From a virus, in the IMG/VR virus record IMGVR_UViG_3300030388_001521, positions 1-24,605 of that record: a stretch of 24,605 nucleotides of DNA, one strand, 5' to 3'. Below, in pieces: positions 23,708 through 24,605 of this stretch (position 1 is the stretch's first letter; every line of letters starts with the position of its first letter). The notes beneath the pieces are model-generated. The model was not told the origin of the DNA, ran no database searches, and was given only the letters and a program-made list of their open reading frames with translations. A program made the position numbers and the translations under genes.

Positions 23708-24046
23708 TTAAACCTTTTTACTTAAAACTTGATTCTTATTATAATAATCTAAATAAGTATCACTATCTATGGCTGTTAAGCTAAGAAAAGTTATATGATG
23801 CACGTCAAGAACTGTCATAACAAAGAAATAAGGTTTCTTTAATTTTATAACTCCGGCTAATTCAAACTCATCATCAGGAGTATACTGGTAATTTTCATCA
23901 ATATAATTTTCAATTTGTAAAACTAAACTTACTGATTTTTCTAAATCCAGGCGCATCAGCTCTAATATAAAGTCGCTTTCAAAGGTGTAAACAACACCTT
24001 CTTCTATTGTCTCATGTACCTTTGTGTACCTCTGCTTTAAATCCAT
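23708..24046 (-). CDS. 112-residue acidic protein, unrecognised
   Basis: The frame starts MDLKQRYTKVHETIEEGVVY and overlaps the end of the VRR-NUC gene by 35 bases in a different frame. No later Met is available before residue 31, so the overlap is likely real. The sequence alternates helix (DFILELMRLDLEKSVSLVLQ) and beta-like stretches (KKPYFFVMTVLDVHHITFLS) and is acidic overall. No catalytic motif, membrane segment or signal peptide is seen. Its position downstream of a helicase and nuclease suggests a role in DNA metabolism, by context only. Confidence 0.55.
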   Translation of the reverse strand: MDLKQRYTKVHETIEEGVVYTFESDFILELMRLDLEKSVSLVLQIENYIDENYQYTPDDEFELAGVIKLKKPYFFVMTVLDVHHITFLSLTAIDSDTYLDYYNKNQVLSKKV

Positions 24047-24254
24047 GTTCTTTTAATTCTTTAATACGATACTCCTGGAGCTTAGACACCCTGCCTTTTT
24101 TTGTTTTTACCTCAACAAATAGTATGTCTTTGTCTGAGTGCAAAGCCAACAAATCAGGTATACCATTCTTGTTTGTCTTGATAAGCTTAAGAACGTAGTA
24201 CCCTTCAGCCTCCAGTTCTTTAATCTTTTTGGCTTGTACTTGTTGTTCCGTCAT
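24012..24254 (-). CDS. Stand-alone VRR-NUC nuclease
   Basis: The protein is 80 residues, a minimal VRR-NUC (PD-(D/E)xK superfamily) domain. Motifs in order: an N-terminal helix with basic residues, GIPDLLAL (catalytic D34), FVEVKTKKG (E48-x-K50), and SKLQ (Q60 of the QxxY-like helix), followed by an ELKEHGFKAEV strand/helix. Stand-alone VRR-NUC proteins in phages act as structure-specific nucleases, some resolving Holliday junctions as dimers. The ATG directly abuts the helicase stop (TAGATG), so the two are translated from one message and may work together in recombination or replication-fork processing. Catalytic residues look intact. Confidence 0.85.
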   Translation of the reverse strand: MTEQQVQAKKIKELEAEGYYVLKLIKTNKNGIPDLLALHSDKDILFVEVKTKKGRVSKLQEYRIKELKEHGFKAEVHKGT

Positions 24255-24605
24255 CTATAAATTTAGTAAATCTTTTTTGAAATGATTAAGGGTATAGTCC
24301 TTCTTGTTAATAACTGCCTTATAGATCTGGTCCTCTATACCCCCCTTAGAGAAGATCCAAAACACATCGCTTTTTAATCGTTCTTTAGTAGTCATCCTAT
24401 CGCGAGACTGCCAGTAACTAGTAGCACTAAAGTCAATATTATAATAAACCAAACAGTCTGCTTGACGTAAACTTATACCCTCTCTTCCGCTAACTATTTG
24501 AAGGGCAATACTTTTGCTAGTGTTAACAAATTCTTCTAGATCTGTAGTCAAATTATCCTGAAAAACCTCCTTTAAAGCTTTGAGCTCCTGTTTAAACTTG
24601 TAAAA
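24255..24605 (-). CDS. SNF2-type superfamily II helicase, C-terminal end (partial)
   Basis: The frame is open from the window's right edge (116 codons plus stop), so the gene begins outside; the internal TTG at 24549-24551 is not needed as a start. Visible parts are an acidic/helical segment (FKQELKALKEVFQDN), helicase motif V (SGREGISL, residues 39-46) and motif VI (WQSRDRMTTKERL, residues 65-77). A typical SNF2 end then follows (FWIFSKGGIEDQIYKAVINK). This is the second RecA-like lobe of an SNF2/SWI2 ATPase, a family present in the replication block of crAss-like phages. ATP-binding motifs I-III lie beyond the window. Confidence 0.85.
   Translation of the reverse strand, partial: FYKFKQELKALKEVFQDNLTTDLEEFVNTSKSIALQIVSGREGISLRQADCLVYYNIDFSATSYWQSRDRMTTKERLKSDVFWIFSKGGIEDQIYKAVINKKDYTLNHFKKDLLNL

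Noticed and set aside
24007-24198. Plus-strand 63-codon frame opposite the VRR-NUC gene
   Set aside because: It is antisense to the intact nuclease motifs and has no resemblance to a known family.
1-24605. tRNA genes, CRISPR arrays, insertion sequences, integrase or attachment sites
   Set aside because: None was seen on reading either strand: no cloverleaf-like segment, no regularly spaced short repeats and no transposase or integrase motif.

Overview
The window looks like part of a tailed, podovirus-type phage genome infecting a Bacteroidetes host, probably a marine or freshwater flavobacterium. It may belong to the crAss-like or Cellulophaga-phage-like branch, which I judge likely but not proven. 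Four things support this. The base composition is AT-rich. Gene starts are preceded by A-rich tracts with no Shine-Dalgarno motif. Near-perfect Bacteroidetes -7 promoter elements (TAnnTTTG) sit just upstream of three genes. The order of recognisable genes is typical: ring or tail-adaptor proteins, a giant tail stabilisation ('muzzle') protein, receptor or appendage proteins, then a set of internal virion (ejection) proteins. No integrase, tRNA, lysis gene, CRISPR array or insertion sequence is visible.

Layout. Bases 2-70 are the last codons of an upstream gene, followed by a rho-independent terminator that overlaps a promoter (95-142). The plus strand then carries one long structural block. 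It starts with two ring/tail-adaptor-like proteins (158-1366, 1369-2283). Next is a stabilisation/muzzle protein split into two overlapping genes (2285-3322 and 3322-7809), then a cysteine-repeat tail protein (7822-9018). An accessory-looking section follows: a GlcNAc-transferase-like glycosyltransferase (9064-10275), a virion-type protein with a Pro/Thr-rich hinge (10311-11756) and a GNAT acetyltransferase (11779-12189). The block ends with three genes resembling the T7 gp14/gp15/gp16 ejection set: a small glycine-rich protein (12193-12966), a coiled-coil protein (12977-14641) and a 2860-residue giant with an HEVFH zincin motif (14645-23227). A small basic phage protein (23238-23417) closes the strand.

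The minus strand then takes over tail to tail. Read from the right edge, it has the C-terminal end of an SNF2-type helicase (24255-24605, cut by the window), a minimal VRR-NUC nuclease, two unrecognised small proteins and a 28-residue single-membrane-span protein (23401-23487). This is the border between a late structural module and a replication/recombination module on the opposite strand.

Points most worth a second look: (1) the muzzle gene appears interrupted by about 175 inserted codons that end in a TAATG stop/start junction; (2) a GT60/GlcNAc-like glycosyltransferase lies next to a protein whose hinge is 21 prolines in 51 residues, a possible enzyme/substrate pair; (3) TAnnTTTG elements directly abut the starts of the two accessory genes, implying moron-like, possibly leaderless transcription; (4) the 28-residue membrane protein fills the convergent junction.
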